Shown here in pieces: positions 34,153-44,227 of a stretch of DNA of 64,000 nucleotides. Within the stretch, counting starts at the first letter, position 1. Each line of letters begins with the position of its first letter. Below the pieces are notes generated by a model that saw only the letters and a list, made by a program, of their open reading frames with translations, had not been told where the DNA came from and ran no database searches. The position numbers and the translations under genes are program-made. The DNA is from Rhizobium leguminosarum bv. viciae USDA 2370 (lineage in GTDB: Bacteria > Pseudomonadota > Alphaproteobacteria > Rhizobiales > Rhizobiaceae). The stretch covers positions 623,018 to 687,017 of the forward strand of contig NZ_MRDL01000059.1 in NCBI RefSeq assembly GCF_002008365.1, written 5' to 3'.

Positions 34153-34494
34153 TCCAAAAGACGTGGGACGCTGCTCGAGCTCATTAAGCCTCGATCATCA
34201 AAGAGTTGGGAACGCCGAAATCCGGATTCAAGTTCAGTATAGCTCGAACTCGCCTCCGGTACGGCGCCATCGCCTTCATCATTCGAACGCGGGAGCCGAT
34301 TTTCTGTTCCCTGCCAGGCGTTGGCACTCACGGGCAGGGAGTGCTAATTTTTCTTTCATCCCTCTTGAATTGCAAAGCCGTCGAACCAAATCATTCTCGC
34401 ACGGCTCGCGGCTCGCGCGCTGCGCACCCGCCCGGATTGGTCATCCGGTCCGGCTAGGGAACAACGTCATCATTGTTTGTCGATGGAGGAAGAC
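34153..34494 (+). promoter_or_regulatory. 342-bp groESL regulatory region
   Basis: It holds the CIRCE operator at 34321-34347 and about 147 bp of leader before groES. After CIRCE there is CTTGAA (34365-34370), which could be part of a heat-shock sigma (RpoH) promoter, but no matching -10 box is clear. No protein-coding gene is apparent. Confidence 0.6.
34321..34347 (+). promoter_or_regulatory. CIRCE element (HrcA operator)
   Basis: TTGGCACTC - 9 nt - GAGTGCTAA matches the CIRCE consensus (TTAGCACTC-N9-GAGTGCTAA) with a single mismatch. The left arm doubles as a -35-like TTGGCA, with CTAATT 17 nt later, so HrcA binding would block the promoter itself. Confidence 0.92.
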
Positions 34495-34809
34495 ATGTCG
34501 TTCCGACCGCTTCATGACCGCATTCTCGTCCGCCGGGTCGATTCAGAGGAAAAGACCAAGGGCGGCATCATCATTCCCGATACCGCCAAGGAGAAACCGC
34601 AGGAAGGCGAGGTCATCGCCGTCGGCCCCGGCGCACGCAACGACGCCGGCCAGATACAGGCGCTCGACGTCAAGGCCGGCGATCGCATCCTATTCGGCAA
34701 ATGGTCCGGTACCGAGATCAAGATCAACGGCGAAGACCTGCTGATCATGAAGGAAAGCGACGTGATGGGCATCATCGAAGCCCAGGGCGAAAAGAAGCAG
34801 GCCGCATGA
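34495..34809 (+). CDS. groES: co-chaperonin GroES
   Basis: A 104-residue co-chaperonin that caps the GroEL ring. It begins with SFRPLHDRILVRR, carries the mobile loop (EEKTKGGIIIPDTAKEKPQEG, about 17-37) and ends with the conserved strands GTEIKINGEDLLIMKESDVMGI. GGAGG lies just before the ATG at 34495. Transcription is controlled by CIRCE upstream. The distance to groEL is 159 nt, unusually long, because a RIME-like repeat has been inserted between the two genes. Confidence 0.97.
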   Translation: MSFRPLHDRILVRRVDSEEKTKGGIIIPDTAKEKPQEGEVIAVGPGARNDAGQIQALDVKAGDRILFGKWSGTEIKINGEDLLIMKESDVMGIIEAQGEKKQAA

Positions 34810-34840
34810 GATCCCTGCGGACATCAGTCAATGCAGGGCA

Positions 34841-34944
34841 GGAGCGCATCAGCTTTTCATGGAAACGCAGAACCGCTCCAAGCTTTTATTTCTGACGCAA
34901 TTCCGAACGGAAAAACCGCTACGCACTTTTCCTGGAATTGCTCT
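34841..34944. repeat. RIME-like repeat between groES and groEL
   Basis: This segment of about 104 bp aligns end to end, in reverse orientation and with most bases identical, to the repeat at 60374-60476. Its right half forms CAATTCC (34899-34905) / GGAATTG (34934-34940) with an inner GGAAAA/TTTTCC stem. It separates two genes that are normally adjacent. Confidence 0.8.
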
Positions 34945-34968
34945 GGCTGCCTATGAAGGAGTGAGGAC

Positions 34969-36597
<1,629 letters not shown>

Positions 36598-36607
36598 GGC
36601 GTTTGCC

Positions 36608-36633
36608 GGCCCGCCGGCCTCGCCGGGCGGGCC
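36608..36633 (+). other. strong GC hairpin after groEL
   Basis: GGCCCGCC (36608-36615) pairs with GGCGGGCC (36626-36633), with an inner GGC/GCC pair. There is no T-run. It lies between groEL and the small gene at 36652 and may be an RNA-processing or 3'-end stabilising structure rather than a full terminator. Confidence 0.55.
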
Positions 36634-36651
36634 TCATCCGAGGGAATAGAG

Positions 36652-36909
36652 ATGGTTCAAACGATCAAAAACCGATCGCAGGTGCCGCTGGACTCCCGCG
36701 ATCTTGAAACCTGCCAGCGCGTCTTCGACAGGCTCAGCGCCGATTACGGGGTGGCAAGGGACAGCGACGAAGCCGAACGAATGGCGAGCATCGTCATCGA
36801 GCTCTACCGACAGGGCGTGCGCGACCCCGATCACCTGCAGTCGATGGTCGAGGCGGCCCGCGGCCTCTTCGAAGCGAGCGAGCGCCCGCCTACTGCTCCG
36901 GGAATTTGA
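36652..36909 (+). CDS. hypothetical small protein downstream of groEL
   Basis: An 85-residue, mostly helical acidic protein (segments LETCQRVFDRLSADYGVA, ERMASIVIELYRQGVRDPDHL, MVEAARGLF). It resembles short rhizobial proteins annotated as hypothetical. GAGGG is 7 nt before the ATG. It is 54 nt after groEL on the same strand, so a shared heat-shock message is possible. The 3' end overlaps the convergent SDR gene by 20 nt. Confidence 0.7.
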   Translation: MVQTIKNRSQVPLDSRDLETCQRVFDRLSADYGVARDSDEAERMASIVIELYRQGVRDPDHLQSMVEAARGLFEASERPPTAPGI

Positions 36910-37639
36910 CCATGGTGCCGCCGCCGGTCGCCTGGTCCGTCGGGAAGACCTCTATCCTGGCGACGTCGACGAAGACGGGAAGCTCGATGGCGTTGGAGAT
37001 GATCGAGGCGATGTGGGAAGGCTGGATCGGACGGTAGCCGTCATAAAGCAGGGTCCGCGCCTGGTTGCCCGCTATTGCGGTTCGATAAAGCTCCGTCTGG
37101 ACTCGACCCGGCACCACCTCGGTCACGCGAACCGAGGTCCCGAGCAGGTCGCAGCGCAGATTGTCGCAAAACAGGCTGAGCCCGGCCTTCGACGGGCCGT
37201 AGGCCGCCATGTTCGGATAGGGTGCCTGGCCGCCGCTCGAACCGATATAGATCAGGTGGCCGCGCTTTCGCTCGACCATAGCAGGCAGGAATGCGCGGGT
37301 CAGATGCATCGGGGCTTTGAGATTGATGTCGATCATGGCATCGATCTCGGACGGTTCGATCTCGCTGAATGTCGCCCGTGTCGAGAGAATGCCGGCATTG
37401 TTGACCAGGATGTCGACGTCTGTTCCGTGAAGCTGCTTGACGATTTCGGCGGTATCGCGCACATCGGCACGGACCGGCTTCGCCCCGCTTTCCCGCGCCA
37501 ATTCCTCGAGCGCCTCGGCGTTTCGGCCAACGGCATAAACCGTCAGCCCCATCTCGCGTAGTTTGCCGACGGTGGCGCGACCGATGCCGCTCGTCGCACC
37601 GGTGACCAGGGCAACCTGATAGGGCAGCGGCTCAGACAT
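36890..37639 (-). CDS. short-chain dehydrogenase/reductase (SDR)
   Basis: About 249 residues, classical SDR. NAD(P) motif TGATSGIG near residue 12, NNAG at about 80, catalytic Ser in IGSSGG and Tyr-x3-Lys in AAYGPSKAG. The protein is of the clan that oxidises or reduces hydroxy/keto compounds; substrate unknown. The start at 37639 overlaps the stop of the preceding SDR gene by 8 nt, so the two are coupled. They are divergent from the large FAD/Fe-S dehydrogenase gene. The next gene, on the other strand, overlaps its 3' end. Confidence 0.9.
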   Translation of the reverse strand: MSEPLPYQVALVTGATSGIGRATVGKLREMGLTVYAVGRNAEALEELARESGAKPVRADVRDTAEIVKQLHGTDVDILVNNAGILSTRATFSEIEPSEIDAMIDINLKAPMHLTRAFLPAMVERKRGHLIYIGSSGGQAPYPNMAAYGPSKAGLSLFCDNLRCDLLGTSVRVTEVVPGRVQTELYRTAIAGNQARTLLYDGYRPIQPSHIASIISNAIELPVFVDVARIEVFPTDQATGGGTMVKFPEQ

Positions 37640-38381
37640 AGATGTAGCCTCCGCTGACGACGACGTTTTCGCCGGTGGCATAGGTGTTGCGGCTCGATGC
37701 CATCATGACAATCCACTCCGCCATTTCGACCGGCTCGGCTGCGCGGCCAAGCGCGCTGGCCTTGGCCAGTTCCGGAAGAAATCCCAGCTCCCTGGCGCGA
37801 TCCGTCGCAAAACCGGCAGGAGCGACGGAATTGACAAGGATCTGGTCCTTGGCGCATTCCTGGGCAAAAGATTTCGTCAGACTGACGACAGCCGCCTTGG
37901 TTGCGGCGTAATGCGCATTCTGGGGATGAGCCTTGAAAGCATCGACCGAGGTCACGTTGACAATCCGCCCGGTAACCTCGGGCGCGTTCACGTGCTGGCG
38001 CATATGAAGAACGGCGGCCACCATCATATGATAGGTACCCTTCACGTTGATCGCATTTTCGAGGTCCCATTCCTCGTCGGTGATCTCGAGGATAGGGCGT
38101 CTCGGATAGATGGCGGCGCTGTTGACGAGCACGTGAATCCGACCGAGCTTGCCGGCGATCTCATTGAACCCGCGATGAGCCGTTTCCGCCCGGGAAATGT
38201 CGGCAACCGCCGTTTCCACCTCGGCGCCCAGAGCGCGAAGCGCATCGGCCGAGACGCCGAGCAGCTGCTCGTTGCGATCGATGAGCCCAATCCTGGTCGC
38301 CCCATGCGATATCATCAGCTTGGCCGTCGTCAATCCGAGCCCGGAAGCGCCGCCGACGATGATTGCGGTCTGGTTCTTCAA
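37632..38381 (-). CDS. short-chain dehydrogenase/reductase, FabG-like
   Basis: A 249-residue SDR with cofactor motif GGASGLGL (10-17), acidic residue after strand 2 (LIDRNE) favouring NAD, VNSAAIYP in place of the usual NNAG, catalytic Ser in NVTSVDAF, YxxxK in HYAATKAAV, and a C-terminal GGYIYV. First gene of a two-gene operon with the SDR at 36890. The 98-bp divergent promoter region carries a site related to that of the hydantoinase operon (38429-38445), so both may be one regulon. Confidence 0.9.
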   Translation of the reverse strand: MKNQTAIIVGGASGLGLTTAKLMISHGATRIGLIDRNEQLLGVSADALRALGAEVETAVADISRAETAHRGFNEIAGKLGRIHVLVNSAAIYPRRPILEITDEEWDLENAINVKGTYHMMVAAVLHMRQHVNAPEVTGRIVNVTSVDAFKAHPQNAHYAATKAAVVSLTKSFAQECAKDQILVNSVAPAGFATDRARELGFLPELAKASALGRAAEPVEMAEWIVMMASSRNTYATGENVVVSGGYIYV

Positions 38382-38428
38382 AGTTCCACCTCAGTATTTT
38401 CAGTTACGCCACTAGCATTGTATGTTAT

Positions 38429-38445
38429 CACTTATATGCCAACTT
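38429..38445. promoter_or_regulatory. candidate GntR operator between SDR operon and FAD/Fe-S dehydrogenase
   Basis: CACTTATATG followed by seven bases matches 13 of 17 positions of the reverse complement of the palindrome at 51342-51358. It lies in the 98-bp region shared by two divergent promoters, 35 nt before the ATG at 38480. Confidence 0.5.
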
Positions 38446-38479
38446 CGACAAAGCTCAAGTGCATTCTGAAGGTCTCGAA

Positions 38480-41400
38480 ATGATTCCACGCCTCCGGCCG
38501 AACGGTTCAATCCCCCTTCCCGCTGTGGGATTCTTCCAGCGGCTCATCGAGGCAGGGTTCGATGGCGACATCGAAACCGGTGCGGCGAGCCGGACCGTTT
38601 TTTCGACCGACAATTCCATCTATCAGATCGAGCCGACCGGTATCCTCTTCCCCAAGGGCATCGAAGACCTGCAGATTACGGCGGCCGTGCTGTCGGAACC
38701 GGCCTTTCGCGGGATCACTGTCGCCCCGCGCGGCGGCGGAACCGGCACGAACGGTCAATCCCTCACGTCGGGCATCGTCGTCGACTGCTCGCGACATATG
38801 AATTCCATTCTCGAGATCGACCCGATCAGGAGAATTGCGCGGGTCCAGGCGGGTGTGGTCAAGGATCAGTTGAACCGGGCGCTGAAACCCTACGGCCTGT
38901 TTTTTGCGCCTGAACTCTCCACCTCCAATCGCGCCACCATCGGCGGCATGGTCTCCACCGATGCCTGCGGCCAGGGTTCATGCCTCTACGGCAAAACCAG
39001 CAACCATGTGCTGGGATTGCGCATCGTGCTTGCGAATGGGACCGACTGGTGGTCGCGCCCGCTCGATCCTGAGGTACTCGCGGAGATCGCCGGGCGACAG
39101 GACCGTGTCGGCGAAATCCACAGGACGGTCGACCGCATCGCGCGCGAAAAACGCGACCGGATCGCCGAGATTTTTCCGAAACTCAACCGCTATATGACCG
39201 GTTACGACCTCGCTCACATCCGGCGGGACGACGGACGCTTCGACCTCAATGCCATCCTCTGCGGCTCGGAGGGAACGCTGGCGATGATCGCCGAAGCCGA
39301 ACTCAACCTTCTGCCAATCCCCGCCCATGCGGCATTGATCAACATTCGCTACGGGGACTTCAACACCGCATTGGAGGATGCCCGCACGCTTGTGGCACTC
39401 AAGGTCGCCTCGGTGGAAACGGTCGATGAGAAAGTTCTCGGGCTCGCCAGGGGCGACATCGTTTGGACGGGCATTGCCCGCTTTTTTCCCGACAATGCAG
39501 GCGGAACCACGAACGGCATCAATATCGCCGAAGTGCTCGCCGACGATGAGGCTGAACTCGAACGCAAACTGGCCGAGGTGACCGCCGCGCTTGCCACGGG
39601 CGCGAATGCCCGTCACCTGGGTTATACGATCGCGCGGGATCATGCCGATGTCGAGGCGATCTGGTCGATGCGCAAACGGGCGGTCGGCCTGCTCGGCAAT
39701 GTGGACGGACCGGTCAGGCCTGTCGCCTTCGTCGAGGACACCGCCGTGCCGCCGGAAAACCTCGCGGCCTATATCCGCGAATTCCGCGCATTGCTTGATG
39801 GCGCGGGCCTTTCCTACGGCATGTTCGGCCATGTCGATGCCGGCGTCCTGCACGTGCGGCCTGCCCTCGATCTCACCCGCGATGACCATGTCCGGCTGGT
39901 CCGGGAGGTCAGCGACGCCGTCGTGGCGCTGACGCGTAGATATGGCGGCGTGCTCTGGGGGGAGCACGGCAAGGGGGTACGTTCCGAATATGTGCCTGAA
40001 TTCTTCGGCGACCTCTATCCCAGCCTGCAGGAGATCAAACGGGCTTTCGATCCGGAAAACCGCCTCAACCCTGGCAAGATCGCAACGCCTTCCAGCGGCC
40101 AAGAGCTGCTGAAGATCGACGAGGTTCCGCTGCGGGGAGACGTCGACCGCATCATCGGCAACGAGATCCGCGCAGCCTTCGACAACGCTGCCTATTGCAA
40201 CGGCAACGGCGCCTGTTTCGATTTCGACGAAACGAGCCCCATGTGCCCCTCCTACAAGGCGACACGCGATCGGCGTTTTTCGCCCAAGGGCCGCGCCGCT
40301 CTGATGCGGGAATGGCTGAGGCAGCTTGCCGAGAAGGGCATCGATCCCCGCCAGGAGGCAAAACGCCTGCGGCAGAGCGTTCCGCTCGCGAGCTTCGCGC
40401 GGCGTGTCTTCAACTCCCTGAACCCTCAAAATCGGGACGACTTTTCCCACGAAGTCCGCGCTTCGATGGACACCTGTCTGGCGTGCAAAGCCTGCGCGGG
40501 ACAATGTCCCGTAAAAGTCAGCGTCCCGGCCTTCCGCTCCAAATTCCTGGAACTTTACTACGGGCGCTACCTCCGTCCGCTGAAGGATCCGCTGGTAGCA
40601 GCCATCGAGACCACCCTGCCCCTGGTCCATCGGATACGGCCGGCCTACAACCTGGTCGTCGGCACGCGAGCCGGCAGGATGATGATGCGCGTTGCCGGAC
40701 TGACGTCCCTGCCCCACCTGCCGCGGCTCTCTCTGGCGAAGGAGGCCGCCCGCCTTGGCGTGCCGCTTGCGACCCCTCGGCGGATCGAGGCATTGTCGCC
40801 GCGTGAGAGGGAGCAGAGCGTCATCTTCGTCGCCGATGCGTTTACCGCCTATTTCGATCCTGAGGTCGCTCTCGCCGCGATCGGGCTTGCGCGGAAAATG
40901 GGGCTTTCGCCGTTCCTCGCCGCGTCCCACGTCAATGGCAAAGCCCTGCACGTTCATGGCTACCTCGGACGTTTCGAGGCTGCGGCCGGGCGGACCGCGC
41001 ACTATCTTCAGCAGTTGAATGACGCGGGCGTGGCGCTTGTGGGGCTCGATCCGTCGATGACGCTTGCGTTCCGCAGCGAATACAAGGGGGTGCTGAAGGC
41101 GAGCATCCTCCTTCCGCAGGAATGGCTGGCCGCCAACCTCGGCCGCCTTGCCGCATCACCCTCCGCCGCCAAAGGCAGGAGCTTCCGGTTGATGGCCCAT
41201 TGCACCGAACGCACCAATGCGCCCGCCTCCATTGCGCAATGGAAACAGGTGTTCGGCAGCCTCGGCATCGACCTTCAGGCAGCAGAAACGGGTTGTTGCG
41301 GAATGGCCGGTACCTTTGGCCACGAGGCCCGCAATCGACCGATCTCCGAGCGCCTCTATGCGATGAGCTGGAAGCCGGAGGTCGATGCCGCCGGCGACAA

Positions 41401-41539
41401 CGACAGTCTCATGGCCACCGGATATTCATGCCGCTCGCAGGTGAAGGAAATCGACAACAAGCGCCTCCCGCACCCCTTTCAGGTCATCGATAAGATAATG
41501 TCTGAAAGAGCCGACATTCCGCAATCAGACGTGGCATGA
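38480..41539 (+). CDS. FAD-linked oxidase/Fe-S dehydrogenase fusion, YdiJ-like
   Basis: A 1019-residue protein. The FAD-binding (PCMH) domain is at about 45-270 with PRGGGTGTNGQSL, then the FAD-oxidase C domain at about 280-555 ending in GEHGKG and NRLNPGKI. The ferredoxin-type CLACKACAGQCPVKVS is near 660, and the C-terminal CCG-type cysteine-rich region has a MAHCTERTN segment and ETGCCGMAGTFGHE. This is the E. coli YdiJ plan; the group oxidises D-2-hydroxy acids such as D-2-hydroxyglutarate or D-lactate and passes electrons to the chain. ATG at 38480 has GAAGG 7 nt upstream; the longer frame is rejected. Followed by a GntR gene whose product likely controls it. Confidence 0.9.
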   Translation: MIPRLRPNGSIPLPAVGFFQRLIEAGFDGDIETGAASRTVFSTDNSIYQIEPTGILFPKGIEDLQITAAVLSEPAFRGITVAPRGGGTGTNGQSLTSGIVVDCSRHMNSILEIDPIRRIARVQAGVVKDQLNRALKPYGLFFAPELSTSNRATIGGMVSTDACGQGSCLYGKTSNHVLGLRIVLANGTDWWSRPLDPEVLAEIAGRQDRVGEIHRTVDRIAREKRDRIAEIFPKLNRYMTGYDLAHIRRDDGRFDLNAILCGSEGTLAMIAEAELNLLPIPAHAALINIRYGDFNTALEDARTLVALKVASVETVDEKVLGLARGDIVWTGIARFFPDNAGGTTNGINIAEVLADDEAELERKLAEVTAALATGANARHLGYTIARDHADVEAIWSMRKRAVGLLGNVDGPVRPVAFVEDTAVPPENLAAYIREFRALLDGAGLSYGMFGHVDAGVLHVRPALDLTRDDHVRLVREVSDAVVALTRRYGGVLWGEHGKGVRSEYVPEFFGDLYPSLQEIKRAFDPENRLNPGKIATPSSGQELLKIDEVPLRGDVDRIIGNEIRAAFDNAAYCNGNGACFDFDETSPMCPSYKATRDRRFSPKGRAALMREWLRQLAEKGIDPRQEAKRLRQSVPLASFARRVFNSLNPQNRDDFSHEVRASMDTCLACKACAGQCPVKVSVPAFRSKFLELYYGRYLRPLKDPLVAAIETTLPLVHRIRPAYNLVVGTRAGRMMMRVAGLTSLPHLPRLSLAKEAARLGVPLATPRRIEALSPREREQSVIFVADAFTAYFDPEVALAAIGLARKMGLSPFLAASHVNGKALHVHGYLGRFEAAAGRTAHYLQQLNDAGVALVGLDPSMTLAFRSEYKGVLKASILLPQEWLAANLGRLAASPSAAKGRSFRLMAHCTERTNAPASIAQWKQVFGSLGIDLQAAETGCCGMAGTFGHEARNRPISERLYAMSWKPEVDAAGDNDSLMATGYSCRSQVKEIDNKRLPHPFQVIDKIMSERADIPQSDVA

Positions 41540-41552
41540 TATGTGATATGTG
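41536..41552. promoter_or_regulatory. candidate autoregulatory site before the GntR gene
   Basis: On the minus strand CACATATCACATA (41552-41540) matches 11 of the first 13 positions of the site at 51342. It overlaps a GTG that could be read as a start codon and ends 32 nt before the preferred start at 41585. Confidence 0.42.
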
Positions 41553-41584
41553 CTAAATTTGATCGTGAAAATCGGAGCAAACCA

Positions 41585-42316
41585 GTGTCAATCATCACGC
41601 AACGAGGCAATCTCGCGGAAATCGTCGTTGCGAAGCTGATGGAACGGATCGACTCCGGTCTTTATGCTCCCGGCGAGAAAATTCCGTCAAGTGCCCAGCT
41701 GTGCGAAGAGTTCGGCGTGTCCCGAACCGTCATTCGCGAGGCGCTCACCTCTCTCAAGGTTGGCGGACGTGTGACCGCGCGACAGGGTGCCGGCGTCTAC
41801 GTGAGCGACAAGGACGCAAAGACCCTCAATTTCGAAATCAGCCGCATCGAGGACATTCGCTCCGCGATGCAGATCCTGGAATTGCGGCTCGGCGTCGAGA
41901 TACAATCCGTCGCCCTTGCAGCGTCGAGGCGCACGCCGGAGGCGCTGGCTGAAATTGCCCGCGCCTACGACAACCTTGAAAACCTGGTGACGGACGATGC
42001 CGAGGTCGAAGCACGCGCCGATTTCGAGTTTCACCTTGCGATCGCCCGTGCCACCCGCAATCCCCACTTCCCGAGTTTTCTGGAAGCGGTGATAGAGAGC
42101 ATCAATTTCGACCTCGTACTCAAGCATCGCCAATCGGCGCGCGGCTACAGCACCTACCTGAAGAAGATCAACAAGGAACATGCCGCGATCCTGGCCGCCA
42201 TCACCCAGGGTGATGCCAAGGCTGCGAAGGCCGCGCTGATCGTCCATCTGGAGGAAAGCCTCCATCGTTACCGCACGATGCTCAATGAGCCGACGAGCAG
42301 CGAAACGGAGAATTAA
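41585..42316 (+). CDS. GntR family regulator, FadR subfamily
   Basis: About 243 residues. Winged helix at about 5-70 with KIPSSAQLCEEFGVSRTVIREAL and wing RQGAGVYV, then a helical FCD effector domain with acidic and His residues of the metal site (EARADFEFHLAIARATRN, KEHAAILAAI). GTG at 41585 has CGGAG 8 nt upstream, better than the GTG at 41543. Located 45 nt after the FAD/Fe-S dehydrogenase, and related 17-bp sites occur at three promoters of the surrounding catabolic genes, so it is the probable local regulator. Effector unknown. Confidence 0.9.
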   Translation: MSIITQRGNLAEIVVAKLMERIDSGLYAPGEKIPSSAQLCEEFGVSRTVIREALTSLKVGGRVTARQGAGVYVSDKDAKTLNFEISRIEDIRSAMQILELRLGVEIQSVALAASRRTPEALAEIARAYDNLENLVTDDAEVEARADFEFHLAIARATRNPHFPSFLEAVIESINFDLVLKHRQSARGYSTYLKKINKEHAAILAAITQGDAKAAKAALIVHLEESLHRYRTMLNEPTSSETEN

Positions 42317-42333
42317 GTCAGGGGAAGGAAAGG

Positions 42334-42432
42334 ATGATCCGCCTGCTGCTACGCTTCCTGCGCTCCTATCTTACCGTTTTCCACGACCGAAAGGATCAAG
42401 GATCAGCGCCGCTGGCTTACCGTTGGGGGTGA
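42334..42432 (+). CDS. possible 32-residue small protein
   Basis: A short frame 17 nt after the GntR stop with a strong purine-rich ribosome site (GGGGAAGGAAAGG directly before ATG). The product starts MIRLLLRFLRSYLTVF and ends APLAYRWG: a basic amphipathic or membrane-seeking N-terminus with a polar tail. No homologue recognised. It may be a real small protein or a chance frame. Confidence 0.3.
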   Translation: MIRLLLRFLRSYLTVFHDRKDQGSAPLAYRWG

Positions 42433-42480
42433 TCCTTGTCGGCGCCCCTCAAGCGACTTCACTTTCCGCTGGTCTGCTGC

Positions 42481-42513
42481 GGCGCCGCCCGGCTTTTTGA
42501 GGCGGCGCCTTTT
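42481..42513 (+). terminator. rho-independent terminator between convergent genes
   Basis: GGCGCCGCC (42481-42489) pairs with GGCGGCGCC (42501-42509) around an 11-nt loop and is followed by TTTT. It ends the GntR transcript; the convergent ThDP-enzyme gene stops at 42521. Confidence 0.75.
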
Positions 42514-42520
42514 CCTGCGA

Positions 42521-44206
42521 TCACTTTCCCTGTGCGATCGCCTGGTCGCGAATTTGCGTCAGGCTCATTTTCGGCGTCAGCGCTTCCGGGTCGATCCGGA
42601 TTTCGATGAGACCCGGCTTGCCGGAAGTCTCGCAGCGTTGGAAGGCGCCGGCGAAGTCCTCGGTCCTTTCCACGGTCTCACCATGGAGGCCATAGGATCG
42701 CGCCAGCGAGGCAAAGTCCGGGTTCGTCAGGCGGGTGCCGGAGACGCGGCCGGGATACTCACGCTCCTGGTGCATGCGGATCGTGCCATACATGCCGTTG
42801 TTGATGACGAGAAAGATGACGCGAGCGTCATACTGCATGGCGGTTGCGAGTTCCTGACCGTTCATCAGGAAACATCCGTCGCCGGCAAAGGCAACGACCG
42901 TGCGCGCGGGATCGGTGATCTTGGCGGCGATCGCCGCCGGCACGCCGTAGCCCATGGAACCATTCGTCGGTCCGAGCTGGGTGCGGAAGGTGCGATACTG
43001 ATAGAAGCGATGCGCCCAGGCGGAATAATTGCCGGCGCCGGTGGTCAGAATGGCGTCCGGCTTGAGATGGCCGCGCAGCCATTCCATGATATCGCCCATC
43101 TGCACCGGACCGGGCACCTCAGGATGCGCGAGATTTTCGAGATAGTCGGCATGGGCCGTCCTGGTCCAGTCCTTCCACACCGGCGCAGCCCGCGGCTTCA
43201 GCTTTGCCGCCTGCGAGAGGAAACCCGCGACGCTGGCATTGATCGGCAATCGCGCGTGATAAACGCGCCCCAGCTCCTCCGCGCTCGGATGAATGTGAAC
43301 GAGCAACTGCTTCGGGACCGGAATGTCGATCAGCGTATAGGCGCCAGTGGTCATCTCCCCGAGACGGGCGCCGATGGAGATCAGAAGGTCGCAATCCTTC
43401 ACATGGCGGATCAGCTTCGGCCCTGCGGCAAGACCGAGGTCGCCGGCATAGTTTTCGTGCGTATTGTCGAACAGATCCTGGCAGCGGAAGGAAGCTGCGA
43501 CAGGCAGGCAGAAGGCTTCCGAAAACGCCTTCAGGTCGGCAACGGCCTGCTGCGTCCAGCCGCCGCCGCCAACGACAACCATCGGGCGTTTCGCCTCGGA
43601 GAGAAGGCCGAGCAATTCCTCGAATTGCGGCGGGCCGGCAAAGCCCTCAACTCGCTTGTAGGGCGGGGTGTCGGCGACATCGACCATATCGGTCAGCATG
43701 TCTTCAGGAAGAGCGACGACCACCGGTCCCGGCCTGCCGTTGACAGCTCGGTGGAATGCCTGGCTGATGAGCTCAGGGATGCGGGCGGCATCCTCAATTT
43801 CGACTACCCACTTTGCCATTTGGCCGAACATGCGGCGATAATCGATCTCTTGGAACGCTTCGCGCTCCATCTGATCGCGCGCCACCTGCCCGATGAACAG
43901 GATCATCGGTGTCGAATCCTGGAAGGCGGTATGCACGCCCACGGACGCGTTCGTCGCGCCCGGCCCGCGGGTGACGAAGCAGATGCCGGGTTTGCCGGTC
44001 ATCTTGCCGTAGGCTTCCGCCATGTAGGCGGCGCCGCCTTCCTGCCGGCAGACGATGAATTCGATGGCGTCTTCCACGTCGTGAAAGGCGTCGAGGGCAG
44101 CAAGATAGCTTTCGCCCGGCACGCCGAACACGCGCTCGACACCATGGATGCGCAAGGCATCGACGAGCGCCTGGCCGCCGCTGCGCTTGGATGTTTCGTT
44201 TTTCAT
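42521..44206 (-). CDS. thiamine diphosphate-dependent enzyme, acetolactate-synthase-like
   Basis: A 561-residue ThDP enzyme with the three-domain plan. The PYR domain has the activating Glu (about 56, in CRQEGGAA), the middle domain has VVVGGGGWTQQA, and the PP domain has the metal motif GDGCFLMNGQELATAMQY..NN. The group covers acetolactate synthase, glyoxylate carboligase, sulfoacetaldehyde acetyltransferase, oxalyl-CoA decarboxylase and benzoylformate decarboxylase. No small regulatory subunit gene is near, so biosynthetic acetolactate synthase is unlikely. GAGGGG lies before the ATG. Last gene of the six-gene hydantoinase operon; it probably decarboxylates or ligates a 2-keto acid made by the preceding enzymes. 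Confidence 0.88.
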   Translation of the reverse strand: MKNETSKRSGGQALVDALRIHGVERVFGVPGESYLAALDAFHDVEDAIEFIVCRQEGGAAYMAEAYGKMTGKPGICFVTRGPGATNASVGVHTAFQDSTPMILFIGQVARDQMEREAFQEIDYRRMFGQMAKWVVEIEDAARIPELISQAFHRAVNGRPGPVVVALPEDMLTDMVDVADTPPYKRVEGFAGPPQFEELLGLLSEAKRPMVVVGGGGWTQQAVADLKAFSEAFCLPVAASFRCQDLFDNTHENYAGDLGLAAGPKLIRHVKDCDLLISIGARLGEMTTGAYTLIDIPVPKQLLVHIHPSAEELGRVYHARLPINASVAGFLSQAAKLKPRAAPVWKDWTRTAHADYLENLAHPEVPGPVQMGDIMEWLRGHLKPDAILTTGAGNYSAWAHRFYQYRTFRTQLGPTNGSMGYGVPAAIAAKITDPARTVVAFAGDGCFLMNGQELATAMQYDARVIFLVINNGMYGTIRMHQEREYPGRVSGTRLTNPDFASLARSYGLHGETVERTEDFAGAFQRCETSGKPGLIEIRIDPEALTPKMSLTQIRDQAIAQGK

Positions 44207-44227
44207 CGGGAGCCCCTCTCCTATGCT

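Noticed and set aside
38978..41002. A 674-residue minus-strand frame over the FAD/Fe-S dehydrogenase gene
   Set aside because: Shadow of a gene with clear FAD, Fe-S and CCG motifs.
42521..44206. Biosynthetic acetolactate synthase large subunit (IlvB)
   Set aside because: No IlvN-type small subunit or IlvC gene is adjacent, and the gene lies at the end of a catabolic operon.
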